Shown here piece by piece: positions 1 through 9,597 of a stretch of DNA of 64,000 bases. Source of the DNA: CATQHB01 sp965262595 (GTDB lineage Bacteria > Chloroflexota > Dehalococcoidia > Lucifugimonadales > UBA3495). Position 1 is the first letter of the stretch, and each line of letters opens with the position of its first letter. The stretch covers positions 1,612,001-1,676,000 of the forward strand of contig OZ253548.1 in NCBI GenBank assembly GCA_965262595.1, given 5' to 3'. The translations under genes were made by a program, and so were the position numbers. Under the pieces are notes generated by a model. The model saw only the letters and a list, made by a program, of their open reading frames with translations, made no database searches and was not told the DNA's origin.

Positions 1-1822
<1,822 letters not shown>

Positions 1823-1898
1823 ACGCTAAGAACTTCAAACTTTCTTTAGTTTGCAGGACAATTTCTTAAGGTTCCTTATTCTCTTGTAAAGGTGCAAG

Positions 1899-1928
1899 AA
1901 AAAAGCGGTTGGGTTACCCCAAACCGCT
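1899..1928 (-). terminator. Intrinsic-terminator-like hairpin in the 23S leader
   Basis: On the minus strand a GC-containing stem (AGCGGTTTGGGG pairing with CCCAACCGCT around a TAA loop, one bulge) is followed directly by six T and then CTT. It lies about 80 nt downstream of the predicted rRNA start site and about 80 nt before mature 23S. Its shape is that of a rho-independent terminator, so it may be an attenuator that rRNA antitermination must pass, or a processing stem. Confidence 0.6.
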
Positions 1929-2009
1929 GCTCGGGTTTTCCCATCTACTGATTTTTGTTCAGGTAATTTTCATACCTTTTATTCAGTACCGCCTCTTTCT
2001 GTTCTGGGG

Positions 2010-2038
2010 ATTATAGAGACCGTTTATCTCTTCGTCAA
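2010..2038 (-). promoter_or_regulatory. Sigma-70-type promoter of the 23S gene
   Basis: Minus strand: -35 TTGACG (2038-2033), 17-bp spacer, -10 TATAAT (2015-2010). This near-consensus promoter sits about 190 bp upstream of the 23S 5' end, and nothing else lies between them to be transcribed. It supports independent transcription of the 23S gene. Confidence 0.8.
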
Positions 2039-2189
2039 GGGGTATAGCGGTCAATTTCAAATTTCGTTTCCGGCCCGGTTTTTCCGGCCGGCGCTTCCAC
2101 CCGGCGTGCTTCCCTTCCACACCCTGGCCACTCCCTGGCCAAACCAGCTCCCGGGCGGTTGAACCGCCTTTATATTCCCTTAAACTCCC

Positions 2190-3035
2190 TTATTCTCCCT
2201 TAAACTCCGGCGGCCGCTTCTCCAGGAAGGCTTGCACCGCCTCTTTGTGGTCTGCGGTGGTGCGGGCCTGGTCCTGGGCCACGTGGGCCAAGTCCAGATG
2301 GTCCCGAAAACTCTGGTCCAAGCCCTGGCGCACCAGGTATTTAATCAACGACTGGGATCCGGTGGCGCCCTGGGCCAGCCGGGTCGCCAACTCCAGGGCC
2401 GACTCCATCAGGTCCGCATCGGCCACCACCTTGCTAACCAGCCCCAGCCGGAAGGCCTCATTGCCATCCACCCGATCACCGGAGTATTGCAGCATCAGGG
2501 TATTGCTCAGGCCGATGAGGCGAGGCAGGTTCCAGCAACTGCCGTCGGCGGGAATCAGCCCCATACGGACAAAGGCTTCGGAGAACTGGGCCTTCTCGGC
2601 GGCGATACGGATATCGCAGGCCAGGGCCAGTCCCATACCGGCGCCGATGGCGTGGCCGTTGACCGCCGCAATCGTGGGTTTCTGCTGCTCCTGAAGCCGC
2701 AGGACCATTTCCGGGGCCCGGGACGATTCCGGATCAATGCGGCGGGCATGGCGAGTTTCCATACTTCCCCAGGGTCGGGGCCGAGCTTCCGCGCCCTGCT
2801 GCTCCCGCTCCTGAATACTGCGGCTGAAGCCCCGCACGTTGGCCCCGGAACAAAATGACGGTTCGGTTCCGGTCAGGAGCAGCACCCGCTGCTCCGGGTC
2901 GTCCTCAAACCGGTCCAAAGCCTCGAACAGTTCCCGGGCCATCTCCGGATTGATGGCGTTGCGGGTCGCCGGGTCGTGCATCGTCAGAATCAGTACGCCG
3001 CCCCTGATTTCGGTCTTGATGTAATCGCTGGACAT
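2190..3035 (-). CDS. Enoyl-CoA hydratase/isomerase family protein
   Basis: Crotonase-fold protein of 281 aa, expected to hydrate or isomerise acyl-CoA thioesters in the cytoplasm. Visible family blocks are the first oxyanion-hole segment CSGANVRGF and the second, NGHAIGAGMGLALACDIR, followed by FVRMGLIPADGS. At the position of the second catalytic Glu of true hydratases the motif reads PADG, closer to PaaG-type isomerases, so the exact reaction is open. The start chosen at 3035 has an AGGGAG ribosome site 8 nt upstream; an in-frame start at 3116 would add 27 residues unlike the family. The gene stands alone between MOSC (divergent) and the rRNA promoter. Confidence 0.9.
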   Translation of the reverse strand: MSSDYIKTEIRGGVLILTMHDPATRNAINPEMARELFEALDRFEDDPEQRVLLLTGTEPSFCSGANVRGFSRSIQEREQQGAEARPRPWGSMETRHARRIDPESSRAPEMVLRLQEQQKPTIAAVNGHAIGAGMGLALACDIRIAAEKAQFSEAFVRMGLIPADGSCWNLPRLIGLSNTLMLQYSGDRVDGNEAFRLGLVSKVVADADLMESALELATRLAQGATGSQSLIKYLVRQGLDQSFRDHLDLAHVAQDQARTTADHKEAVQAFLEKRPPEFKGE

Positions 3036-3096
3036 TTGCGCTCCCTTGTAATTTGGTTCACCTGTAATTTGGTATATAGGTACTTTGCTTTTGCCT

Positions 3097-3163
3097 TCAA
3101 GTTCTGCCGGCCTCAAGTTCTGCCGGCCTCCAGGTTAAATCGGCTTCCAGGTTAAATCGGCTT
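3097..3163. repeat. Two adjacent tandem duplications
   Basis: A 16-bp unit (TCAAGTTCTGCCGGCC) occurs twice at 3097-3128, and a 17-bp unit (CCAGGTTAAATCGGCTT) twice at 3130-3163. Both lie in the divergent intergenic gap upstream of the enoyl-CoA hydratase. The rest of the gap to 3392 shows no gene. Confidence 0.9.
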
Positions 3164-3392
3164 CTACCGGATTTTAGTCGGCCAAAACTCCGAAGCCGCT
3201 GGGAAGGGCCATTGGTTAAAAGTGAAGCCGGTGTCGAAAACCGGAGTGGGCCGAGGCCAAGGCTTTTACCATATCATATATGTTAGATGTTGGTAATTTT
3301 GACCGACGGACTTTATAATTCTACCAGTCATTGTTTACTCCGCCCGGGACTCGCCAAACCCCTGGGTTCCGGGCGAATGGGGAGGGAGACCG

Positions 3393-3830
3393 ATGCAAGA
3401 AGGGACGATACTGAATCTGCATATTGCCCGGGTGAAGGGTACGCCCTCGGACCCGGTGCAGGAGGCCACCGCCATTTCGGCCCACGGGCTGGAAGGCGAC
3501 CGCAGTTGCCTGGTGAACAACGCCCGTCAGGTGCTGGTAATGGACCAGGAAACTCTGGATGAGTTTGAGTTGGCCCCGGGGCAAGTTAAGGAGAATATCA
3601 CTACTACCGGGCTGGACCTGTCTCAGACCCAACCCGGCCAGGTATTTTTCATCGGCAGCGAAGGCAGCGAAGTTACGATGGAGATTGTCGGGGAGTGCGA
3701 ACCCTGCGGCAAGATGGACGCTATTCGGATGGGCCTGCGCGAGCGGCTGAATCACCGCCGCGGGATGCTGGCAATGGTAATCAGCGGCGGCACAATCAAG
3801 GTGGGTGATCCGATTCGGATCGAGCCATAA
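3393..3830 (+). CDS. MOSC domain-containing protein
   Basis: A 145-aa protein consisting essentially of one MOSC domain, the beta-strand-rich module shared with the C-terminus of molybdenum-cofactor sulfurases and with YiiM. It has the typical early GLEGDR segment (residues 31-36) and the GECEPCGKMD segment near residues 100-110, whose cysteine corresponds to the sulfur-carrying Cys of the family. Short MOSC proteins are thought to handle Moco or sulfur transfer, or to detoxify N-hydroxylated bases; the substrate here is unknown. The ATG at 3393 follows GGGAGGGAG. moeA, another molybdenum-cofactor gene, is elsewhere in the window (55969). Confidence 0.9.
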   Translation: MQEGTILNLHIARVKGTPSDPVQEATAISAHGLEGDRSCLVNNARQVLVMDQETLDEFELAPGQVKENITTTGLDLSQTQPGQVFFIGSEGSEVTMEIVGECEPCGKMDAIRMGLRERLNHRRGMLAMVISGGTIKVGDPIRIEP

Positions 3831-4033
3831 GTTCAGGCTTGTCGGCGTGCCGGGCAACCAATCGGATCTACCGGATCTACCGGATATCGAGCGGTTAACC
3901 GTCCGACCAAGTCCCGAACGGTCAAGACCGGCCCACGCCGAAATTAGCGCCCCGGACTAGCGAGGTGATTCCGGAGGAAGTGGGCGCCCGATGCGTCTTC
4001 CTGCAATTGTCGCCGCAAAACTACCGGCCGGGA

Positions 4034-4180
4034 TATAATGGCTAGGGGTTACCGAATTCCCCCAAAACGTAGTCCGGAGGCATGGTTTTGGGCCCCAGGA
4101 AGCAAGGCGGCGGCTGACCAACGGGGCCTGCCCAAACCGGAAGCGCCGAGATTTCAAATGTCTCGGCGCTTCTGATTTTT
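4034..4180 (+). ncRNA. Candidate structured small RNA with own promoter and terminator
   Basis: A -10 box TATAAT (4034-4039) is followed about 100 nt later by a strong intrinsic terminator (4140-4180); no start codon with an open frame of useful length lies between. The predicted RNA of about 135 nt contains AGGGG/CCCCC pairing near its start, then CCCAAAAC (4062-4069 region) able to pair with GTTTTGGG about 15 nt later. That same GTTTTGGGC segment can instead pair with GCCCAAACC just before the terminator, so two folds compete. The next gene is convergent, so this is not a cis-leader. It does not match tmRNA, SRP, RNase P or 6S motifs I know. Confidence 0.5.
4140..4180 (+). terminator. Rho-independent terminator
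   Basis: A perfect 12-bp stem GAAGCGCCGAGA / TCTCGGCGCTTC with a 9-nt loop is followed by TGATTTTT. The T-run is on the plus strand only, so it ends the candidate small RNA, or possibly read-through from the MOSC gene. Confidence 0.85.
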
Positions 4181-4258
4181 GCCGTGTTGGCCTATTCTTG
4201 CCCCGGTCAGTCCCGGTTAGCCCCGGTCAGCCCCGGTCAAGCGGCGCCGGGGTTGGCG

Positions 4259-5620
4259 CTACCGCACCAGGGTTCTCTGGATGGTTTCGGCCAGGTCGGC
4301 CACCTGGGTTATGTCGGTCCAGGCTCCGACGGTGCCTTCAATCCGGTCTTCCGAAAGAGCCATGCCGGCGTTTACCTCGAACTTGTTCTTGATGTTCTCG
4401 AAGCCCCAGGGATTGCCCTGCGCCCCCAGGATGTTGGCCCGGGGGGTGCGGTGCTCAACCACCCGCCCGTCCTTCAAGGTAATCTTTATCGGCAAGCCCT
4501 GGCTGTGGTCGGTCAGACCTTCTTCGGCCTTGGCCATGACCCGGTTGCGGACTTTGCCCATGGCCTCCAGGATAGTGGGGTCTTCAATCTTTTCCTGGCT
4601 GAAGGTGGGGATGGAAACCTCGCCGTCCACCAGGGCCGCAGCGACGTTGTACTTGGCGCTGAACTTGCCCTTCAACTCGTCGTCCGGCTCCTGGTAGAGC
4701 ATTACAATGGACAGGAAGGACTGGTCCACTTCCACGTCCTCTACGTCGTCATAGGTAAAGCCGTACTCGCGCATCAGGCTGAACAGGCTGTCCAGCATGG
4801 CGTGGTTACCGCCGCAGCAGGGATATTTCTTAACCATCAGGGCATCCTGGACGCGGAAGGGCTTGCCCATGTTCGCCGCCATCTCGTCCAGGTCGTAGAT
4901 ACCCTCGCCCAGGATGGTAGTGGTGTATCCCAGGGGATGCTCCAAAATCTGTTGGCCGGAGGTCAGACCCCGCTGGGCCAACTGGGCGGCGGTTACGCCG
5001 TCGCGGCAGACCAGGCCGGCGTGAAGGGGCTTGGTCATAGTGCCGAAGTTGTGGATCAATCCGCTGGCCATCGAGCCGGCAATACCCAGGGCGGTGACGG
5101 TCTGGCTCGGGTCCAGGCCCAGCAGCTTGCAGCAAGCGGCGGTGCAGGCCAGGCGGCCGATGACGGCGGTAGCGTGGAAGCCCTTGGCCATCTGGTTGTA
5201 CTTGGTGGTGTGCTGCAGGGCCAAGCCGACCTCGCAGCCGATGACATAGGCTTCCAGCAGGTCGCGGCCCGTGGAGCCGATGCTCTCGCCCAGGGCCAGC
5301 AGAGCCGGGAAGATGGCTACTGTGGGATGGCCGAACCCGCCAAAGTCGTCGTAGTCCAGGGCGTGGCCCATGGTGCCGTTAGCCAGCGCGGCGTTGGGCA
5401 GGGAGGTTTTGAGACCGGAGGACAACACGGTGGCCTCGGGGTTGCCGCCCAAGTCGCTGACATACCCTTTGATTATATCCCCCACCGGCTGCACCGACCC
5501 GGCCAGGATTACGCCCAGCAGGTCGAAACAAGACTCGTTGGCCACCCGGATGGCATCGGGGGGAATGTCCTCATAGTTGGTATCCACAATCCATTTCGCT
5601 ATATTTTCGGTTGCGCCCAT
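4259..5620 (-). CDS. MmgE/PrpD family protein
   Basis: A 453-aa protein of the MmgE/PrpD family, whose known members are 2-methylcitrate dehydratase (PrpD), cis-aconitate decarboxylase and relatives acting on small carboxylic acids. Family signatures include GVILAGS near residue 35, the N-terminal block ending MGHALDYDD (around residues 85-93), HPTVAIFPALLALGE and the mid-protein segment GLIHNFGTMTKPLHAG. Length is normal for the family (450-500 aa). The start is supported by an AAGGAGGAG ribosome site 7 nt upstream. No methylcitrate-cycle partner genes (prpB, prpC) are adjacent, so a methylcitrate role cannot be inferred; it may act on another dicarboxylate or tricarboxylate. Confidence 0.93.
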   Translation of the reverse strand: MGATENIAKWIVDTNYEDIPPDAIRVANESCFDLLGVILAGSVQPVGDIIKGYVSDLGGNPEATVLSSGLKTSLPNAALANGTMGHALDYDDFGGFGHPTVAIFPALLALGESIGSTGRDLLEAYVIGCEVGLALQHTTKYNQMAKGFHATAVIGRLACTAACCKLLGLDPSQTVTALGIAGSMASGLIHNFGTMTKPLHAGLVCRDGVTAAQLAQRGLTSGQQILEHPLGYTTTILGEGIYDLDEMAANMGKPFRVQDALMVKKYPCCGGNHAMLDSLFSLMREYGFTYDDVEDVEVDQSFLSIVMLYQEPDDELKGKFSAKYNVAAALVDGEVSIPTFSQEKIEDPTILEAMGKVRNRVMAKAEEGLTDHSQGLPIKITLKDGRVVEHRTPRANILGAQGNPWGFENIKNKFEVNAGMALSEDRIEGTVGAWTDITQVADLAETIQRTLVR

Positions 5621-5644
5621 TATTGCTCCTCCTTATTCGGTTTC

Positions 5645-5677
5645 GATTATCCGATTATCCGATTATCCGATTCTCGT
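5645..5677. repeat. Short tandem repeat
   Basis: The 10-bp unit CCGATTATCC recurs about three times directly upstream of the MmgE/PrpD ribosome binding site, within the divergent gap shared with the SMP-30 gene. The gap (5621-5888) otherwise shows no gene. Confidence 0.75.
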
Positions 5678-5888
5678 AATTAACCCCAATTATATACACC
5701 GGAGCAAGCAAGGCAAGGGGGAGTCGAATTAAGCCGATTTACAATCTATCGCTGTAAATTAGTTGCCGACAACGCTAAACTTGTCCCCAGCGCAATGCGC
5801 CCGAAGTAATCGGGTTTGTCCAAGACCATCAATAAGATGATTAGAATACTGTTGCAACTAACACAACAAAATAGCTGAGGTGCTACCA

Positions 5889-6746
5889 ATGACCCTTACA
5901 CTGAGCGACCTGGTTCCAGAGCAAATACCCGAAGTCGTAGCGGAGGGTTTCCAGTTCACCGAGGGACCGGTATGGCACCCGGAGGGCTACCTGCTGTTCA
6001 GCGACATTCCGGCGGATACCATTTTCCGATACACCCCCGGCGTCGGCACGGACCCTTATCGCTCACCCAGCCGCAACTCCAATGGGCTAACCTTTGACCG
6101 GCAAGGACGACTGGTGGCGGTCGAGCACGGGGGCCGTCAGGTGTCTCGTATGGCCGAGTCGGCTGAAGGGCCGGCAATGGAGCCGCTGGTCGATCACCAT
6201 GACGGTAAGCGGCTGAACAGCCCCAATGACCTGGTGGTTCATTCCGGCGGCAGCATCTTCTTCACCGACCCGCCTTACGGTATCGACCCAGACCCGGGAG
6301 AGCAGGGGTTCAACGGGGTTTACCGTTATGACCCGGACGGCTCGATTACCCTGCTGCGCCAGGATATGAACCGGCCCAACGGCCTGGCCTTTTCCCTGGA
6401 TGAATCGCTCCTCTACGTGGACGACACCCGCAACCGGCACGTGCTGGCCTTTCCGGTAGCGTCGGACTTGACCCTGGGCGAGCCATCGGTCCTGGTTGAC
6501 ATGGACATTGAAGCAACGGGTGGGCCGGACGGAATGAAAGTGGACTCCGAAGGCAACCTGTATGTAACCGGTCCCGGGGGATTGTGGGTGCTGACCCCGG
6601 CGGGAGAGCATCTCGGAACGGTGGAGTTTCCCCAATTGCCGGCTAACTTGTGCTTCGGCGGCGCCGACTACCGGACCATCTACGTTACGGCGCGCACCGG
6701 CCTTTACCGCATACGGATAAACGTGCCGGGCCGCCCGGTATTTTAG
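5889..6746 (+). CDS. SMP-30/gluconolactonase family protein
   Basis: A 285-aa six-bladed beta-propeller of the SMP-30/gluconolactonase/LRE group, metal-dependent enzymes that open sugar lactones or similar cyclic esters. Visible signatures are the metal-ligand Glu in FTEGPVW near the N-terminus, NSNGLTFD, the NSPNDLVV block, the PNGLAFS block with its Asn, and a late D in VDDTRNRHV. ATG at 5889 is preferred over the GTG at 5880 because GAGG lies 8 nt before the ATG. The TAG stop (6744-6746) falls at the left end of a dispersed inverted-repeat element (R1), so insertion of the element may have set the C-terminus. A paralog lies at 46550. Confidence 0.92.
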   Translation: MTLTLSDLVPEQIPEVVAEGFQFTEGPVWHPEGYLLFSDIPADTIFRYTPGVGTDPYRSPSRNSNGLTFDRQGRLVAVEHGGRQVSRMAESAEGPAMEPLVDHHDGKRLNSPNDLVVHSGGSIFFTDPPYGIDPDPGEQGFNGVYRYDPDGSITLLRQDMNRPNGLAFSLDESLLYVDDTRNRHVLAFPVASDLTLGEPSVLVDMDIEATGGPDGMKVDSEGNLYVTGPGGLWVLTPAGEHLGTVEFPQLPANLCFGGADYRTIYVTARTGLYRIRINVPGRPVF

Positions 6747-6900
6747 GGAACCTCTGAATGAGTCCGTGACCTGGATATTGAACCCTACCCGTCGTTCCTG
6801 CTTTCGCAGGAACCTAAAACGTTGTGGACAGAGTTCCCGCCTTCGCAGGAACGACGGAGTGAAGGCGCTGGCGTTTGATGACTTATTCTGAGTATCTTTA
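6744..6900. repeat. MITE-like element R1, copy A
   Basis: A 157-bp non-coding element with imperfect terminal inverted repeats: left TAGGGAACCTCTGAATGAGT, right GACTTATTCTGAGTATCTTTA. It contains CGTCGTTCCTGC...GCAGGAACGACG-type palindromic core sequence and the block GTGAAGGCGCTGGCGTT shared (inverted) with copies at 23350 and 43728. Confidence 0.85.
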
Positions 6901-6911
6901 GGTTGGAGCTT

Positions 6912-8447
6912 ATGAGTTCTCACCGGAATCCGCAGTTGTCCAAGTCCAGATTCACCGCCGGCCTGCAATGCCTGAAACGGCTCTATCTGGAGTGCTACCA
7001 CCGTGAGCTTGCCGACCCGCCGGAGGAAGTCCGGCAAGCAATCTTCGATACCGGGACCGCAGTTGGCGAACTGGCAAGACAACGATTTCCCAACGGCAGG
7101 CTGATTACGGAGCAATACTACGAACACTCCCAAGCGGTGGAAACGACAAAAGCCCTCTTGGCCGATAATTCCCTACCGCCATTGTACGAGGCTGCCTTCA
7201 CTTTCCAGGGCATCAGAACGAGGGTTGACATACTCCGGCAAAGCGGGACGCGGGAGTTCGATCGCGAGTTCGATCGCGAGTTCGATCTGGTAGAGGTCAA
7301 GGCCAGTACCTCGGTAAAATCCGAGCACATCAGTGACGTAGCGATCCAGTTATATTCGGTGGAGGGGTCGGGATTGCCGGTCAGGAAGGCATACCTGATG
7401 CACCTCAACAAGGACTATGTGTATCCCGGCGGCCCCCACAACCTGGAGCAACTGTTTATCCTGGAGGACGTCGCCGACGCCGCAAGGTCGCTGGTGGTGG
7501 AGAGCCTGCCGGCTAACCTGGAGCGGATGGAGGAGGCATTGCAACAGGACGCGGCGCCGGATATTGAAACCGGCCGCCATTGCAGGACTCCTTACCGCTG
7601 CCCCTTCTATGGGCACTGCCACCAGAATGAACCGGAGCACCCGATCGCCGAGTTGCCCAGATTAAGCGAAAAGGCAGCGGCAACGTTGGCGGCGGCAGGA
7701 ATACGGGACATCGGCAGCATTCCGCCGGATTTTGGAGGTCTTACCCCTACTCAGCAACGAGTCCAGAACAGCGTGGCTACGGGCCGGCCGTTCATCGGCC
7801 CGAATCTGGCGGTGAACCTGGCCGGAATCAGTCTTCCGGCCAGCTTTTTGGACTTTGAAACCTTCGGACCGGCGATTCCCCTTTATGTTGGCACCCGGCC
7901 CTACCAGGTCATACCCTTCCAGTGGTCCCTGCACCTTCGGGATTCGGCAGAACGGTTAACTCACCGGTCGTTCCTCAACAGCGATGCCGACGACCCCCGA
8001 GAAAGGTTTGTGACCAGCCTGCTGGAATCCATCCCTTCTGAAGGCTCCATAATGACCTATTCGAGCTACGAAGAAACCGTCATCAAGGGATTGGCGCGGG
8101 AGTTCCCCCAGTACGAGGGTCGGCTATTGGCTTTGTGCGACCGGTTATTTGACCTGCTGAAAGTGATTAGAGATGGGTATTATCATCCCGAGTTTCACGG
8201 GAGCTATTCCATCAAGTCGGCGCTTCCCGCCCTGGTCCCCGACCTGGATTATAGCGACCTGGAGATTGCCGGGGGATCGGTGGCCTCGCTCAACTACTTC
8301 AGGTTGATTGACCAAGACACGCCGGAGTCCGACAAAGTCAAAATTGCGGAGGCGCTGCACGACTATTGCAAGAGGGACACGGAAGCAATGGTTAGAATCT
8401 ACGACGCCCTCCGGACAGAAGCCGGCAGTCCAGGTGGCTCCGGCTAA
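6912..8447 (+). CDS. DUF2779 protein with Cas4/RecB-like nuclease and DEDD-exonuclease-like domains
   Basis: A 511-aa protein related to TM0106-type RecB-family nucleases. The N-terminal half resembles a Cas4-like PD-(D/E)XK nuclease: an early Cys in LQCLKRLYLEC, the active-site strand FDLVEVKAST (D...E-x-K), and a three-Cys cluster C-x5-C-x5-C (HCRTPYRCPFYGHC) that with the early Cys would hold an iron-sulfur cluster. The C-terminal DUF2779 half resembles an RNase H-fold exonuclease, with LDFETFGP and a late DYCKRDTEAM motif. The segment FDREFDREFD before the active site comes from tandem copies of a 12-bp unit at 7254-7288. ATG at 6912 is chosen; TTG at 6903 is possible. Likely role is DNA repair or defence. 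Confidence 0.85.
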   Translation: MSSHRNPQLSKSRFTAGLQCLKRLYLECYHRELADPPEEVRQAIFDTGTAVGELARQRFPNGRLITEQYYEHSQAVETTKALLADNSLPPLYEAAFTFQGIRTRVDILRQSGTREFDREFDREFDLVEVKASTSVKSEHISDVAIQLYSVEGSGLPVRKAYLMHLNKDYVYPGGPHNLEQLFILEDVADAARSLVVESLPANLERMEEALQQDAAPDIETGRHCRTPYRCPFYGHCHQNEPEHPIAELPRLSEKAAATLAAAGIRDIGSIPPDFGGLTPTQQRVQNSVATGRPFIGPNLAVNLAGISLPASFLDFETFGPAIPLYVGTRPYQVIPFQWSLHLRDSAERLTHRSFLNSDADDPRERFVTSLLESIPSEGSIMTYSSYEETVIKGLAREFPQYEGRLLALCDRLFDLLKVIRDGYYHPEFHGSYSIKSALPALVPDLDYSDLEIAGGSVASLNYFRLIDQDTPESDKVKIAEALHDYCKRDTEAMVRIYDALRTEAGSPGGSG

Positions 8448-8468
8448 CGGGTAACTTATAACAGCTCC

Positions 8469-8505
8469 AGGGAACCTCTGAATAAGTCCGTGACCTGGGT
8501 GTTTA
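8469..8505. repeat. R1 element, single left end (copy B)
   Basis: AGGGAACCTCTGAATAAGTC and the following CGTGACCTGG match the terminal repeat of R1 copies at 6744 and 43728. No matching right end is visible, so this is a solo terminal fragment. Confidence 0.75.
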
Positions 8506-8664
8506 TCCCTAGTTTCGGCAGTAGAATAACGTTGTTAGGCCGGCCTGAAAGGTAGAAAAATGGGGAAGCAGTACTGCGCCCCCATATCTTTGCCCGCGCG
8601 GCCCGCCCGCCTGTCCGTTTCGGAATCACGTTTAAAGTTTTTGACAACCTGGCCGGCAACGACC

Positions 8665-8785
8665 GGGAACCAAGCGGGAACCAAGCGGGAACCAAGCGGG
8701 AACCAAGCGGGAACCAAGCGGGAACCAAGCGGGAACCAAGCGGGAACCAAGCGGGAACCAAGCGGGAACCAAGCGGGAACCAAGC
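8665..8785. repeat. Minisatellite: eleven perfect copies of an 11-bp unit
   Basis: The unit GGGAACCAAGC is repeated eleven times with no mismatch, 121 bp in all, ending 5 bp before the stop codon of the minus-strand methyltransferase gene. Because 11 is not a multiple of 3, the frames that read through it give an 11-residue periodic peptide with no protein character. Perfect copies suggest recent slippage expansion. Confidence 0.97.
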
Positions 8786-8790
8786 GGAAA

Positions 8791-9597
8791 TCAGGACTTG
8801 ACCGAGCGAAAAATCAGGCAGGGCCAGGAAAAGCTGATGTCCCCTCCATCAATCTCCTGGATTTCAAAGGCTTCTCTAACCGCCGGGGAGGCGCTGTGGA
8901 AATCACGGCGCAGGGAGGCCACTTCGTCCTCCGGCGTGGCGGTTCGGGCCACCCATTCGTTAAACTTCAGATAAACCCGCACTTCTTCCCGCTCCTCGAT
9001 GTTCAACCCGCGGTCGGCCAGCATCGCCTCAAGGACCGATACCTTGCGGTTTTCAATATGGCTGAAGTCCCGGCGCAGCTCAATATCATTCATCCACCGA
9101 TACACCGAGTCGTCCTCCGGAGCAACGGTGTCGGCCATTAGCAGCGCCCCGTTCAGCTTCAGTACCCGCCGAACTTCGTCAAGGGCGGCGTTCAAGTCGC
9201 TGAAGTGGTGGCCGGCTACCCGGCTGGTAACCAGGTCAACGGAATCGCTGGCGATGGGCAGGGCTTCGGCCCGGTTCTGACTCAACAATAAGTTGGACAA
9301 CTGCCGTTCCTGTCCAAGACGGCGGGTTTCCTGAAGCATCGGGAGGGTCAAGTCGGTGGCTACCACCCGCTGGGAGTATTCGGTCATGGCAAAGGCGGTG
9401 AAGCCGGCCCCGGTACCCAGGTCTATGGCCCATCGGCAGGGACCCGAGGGCGCCAATCGCCGCAACGCTTGCAGGCTGGCATCGCTGACGTGTACCTGGC
9501 TGGTAGCATATATCGGGGCTTGGGAACCAAACATCCGCTGGGCGGCGCTGTCTTGCCGGCCGCCTTGAAGACTGTCCTGGGGGTTTCGCTGCGTCAT
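8791..9597 (-). CDS. Class I SAM-dependent methyltransferase
   Basis: A 268-aa protein with a UbiE/Methyltransf_11-type Rossmann domain in its middle. The SAM-binding motif I is visible as AIDLGTGAGFTAFAM (near residue 60), the acidic motif II as VVATDLTLPML, then RAEALPIASDSVDLVTSR and the EVRRVLKLNGALLMADT segment that closes the fold. The substrate cannot be told; relatives methylate quinone precursors and many small molecules. ATG at 9597 is chosen because GAGGG lies 7 nt upstream and the residues of the longer reading (to 9702) look non-homologous. The 11-bp minisatellite abuts the 3' end. Confidence 0.9.
   Translation of the reverse strand: MTQRNPQDSLQGGRQDSAAQRMFGSQAPIYATSQVHVSDASLQALRRLAPSGPCRWAIDLGTGAGFTAFAMTEYSQRVVATDLTLPMLQETRRLGQERQLSNLLLSQNRAEALPIASDSVDLVTSRVAGHHFSDLNAALDEVRRVLKLNGALLMADTVAPEDDSVYRWMNDIELRRDFSHIENRKVSVLEAMLADRGLNIEEREEVRVYLKFNEWVARTATPEDEVASLRRDFHSASPAVREAFEIQEIDGGDISFSWPCLIFRSVKS

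Noticed and set aside
4045..4180. SRP RNA, RNase P RNA, tmRNA or Moco riboswitch
   Set aside because: The diagnostic conserved blocks of these RNAs are absent, and no downstream same-strand gene exists for a riboswitch.
4184..5683. A 499-codon plus-strand frame
   Set aside because: It is the antisense shadow of the MmgE/PrpD gene; the minus-strand protein has clear family motifs and a strong ribosome site.
6087..7133. A 348-codon minus-strand frame across two genes and a repeat
   Set aside because: It crosses the SMP-30 gene, an R1 element and the start of DUF2779 in antisense and has no family features.
8665..8785. Possible CRISPR array
   Set aside because: Units are 11 bp in direct contact with no spacers; no cas genes are present.
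8456..9141. Periodic peptides encoded across the 11-bp minisatellite
   Set aside because: The periodicity (11 residues) is produced by the DNA repeat in any frame; no start with a ribosome site or conserved domain.
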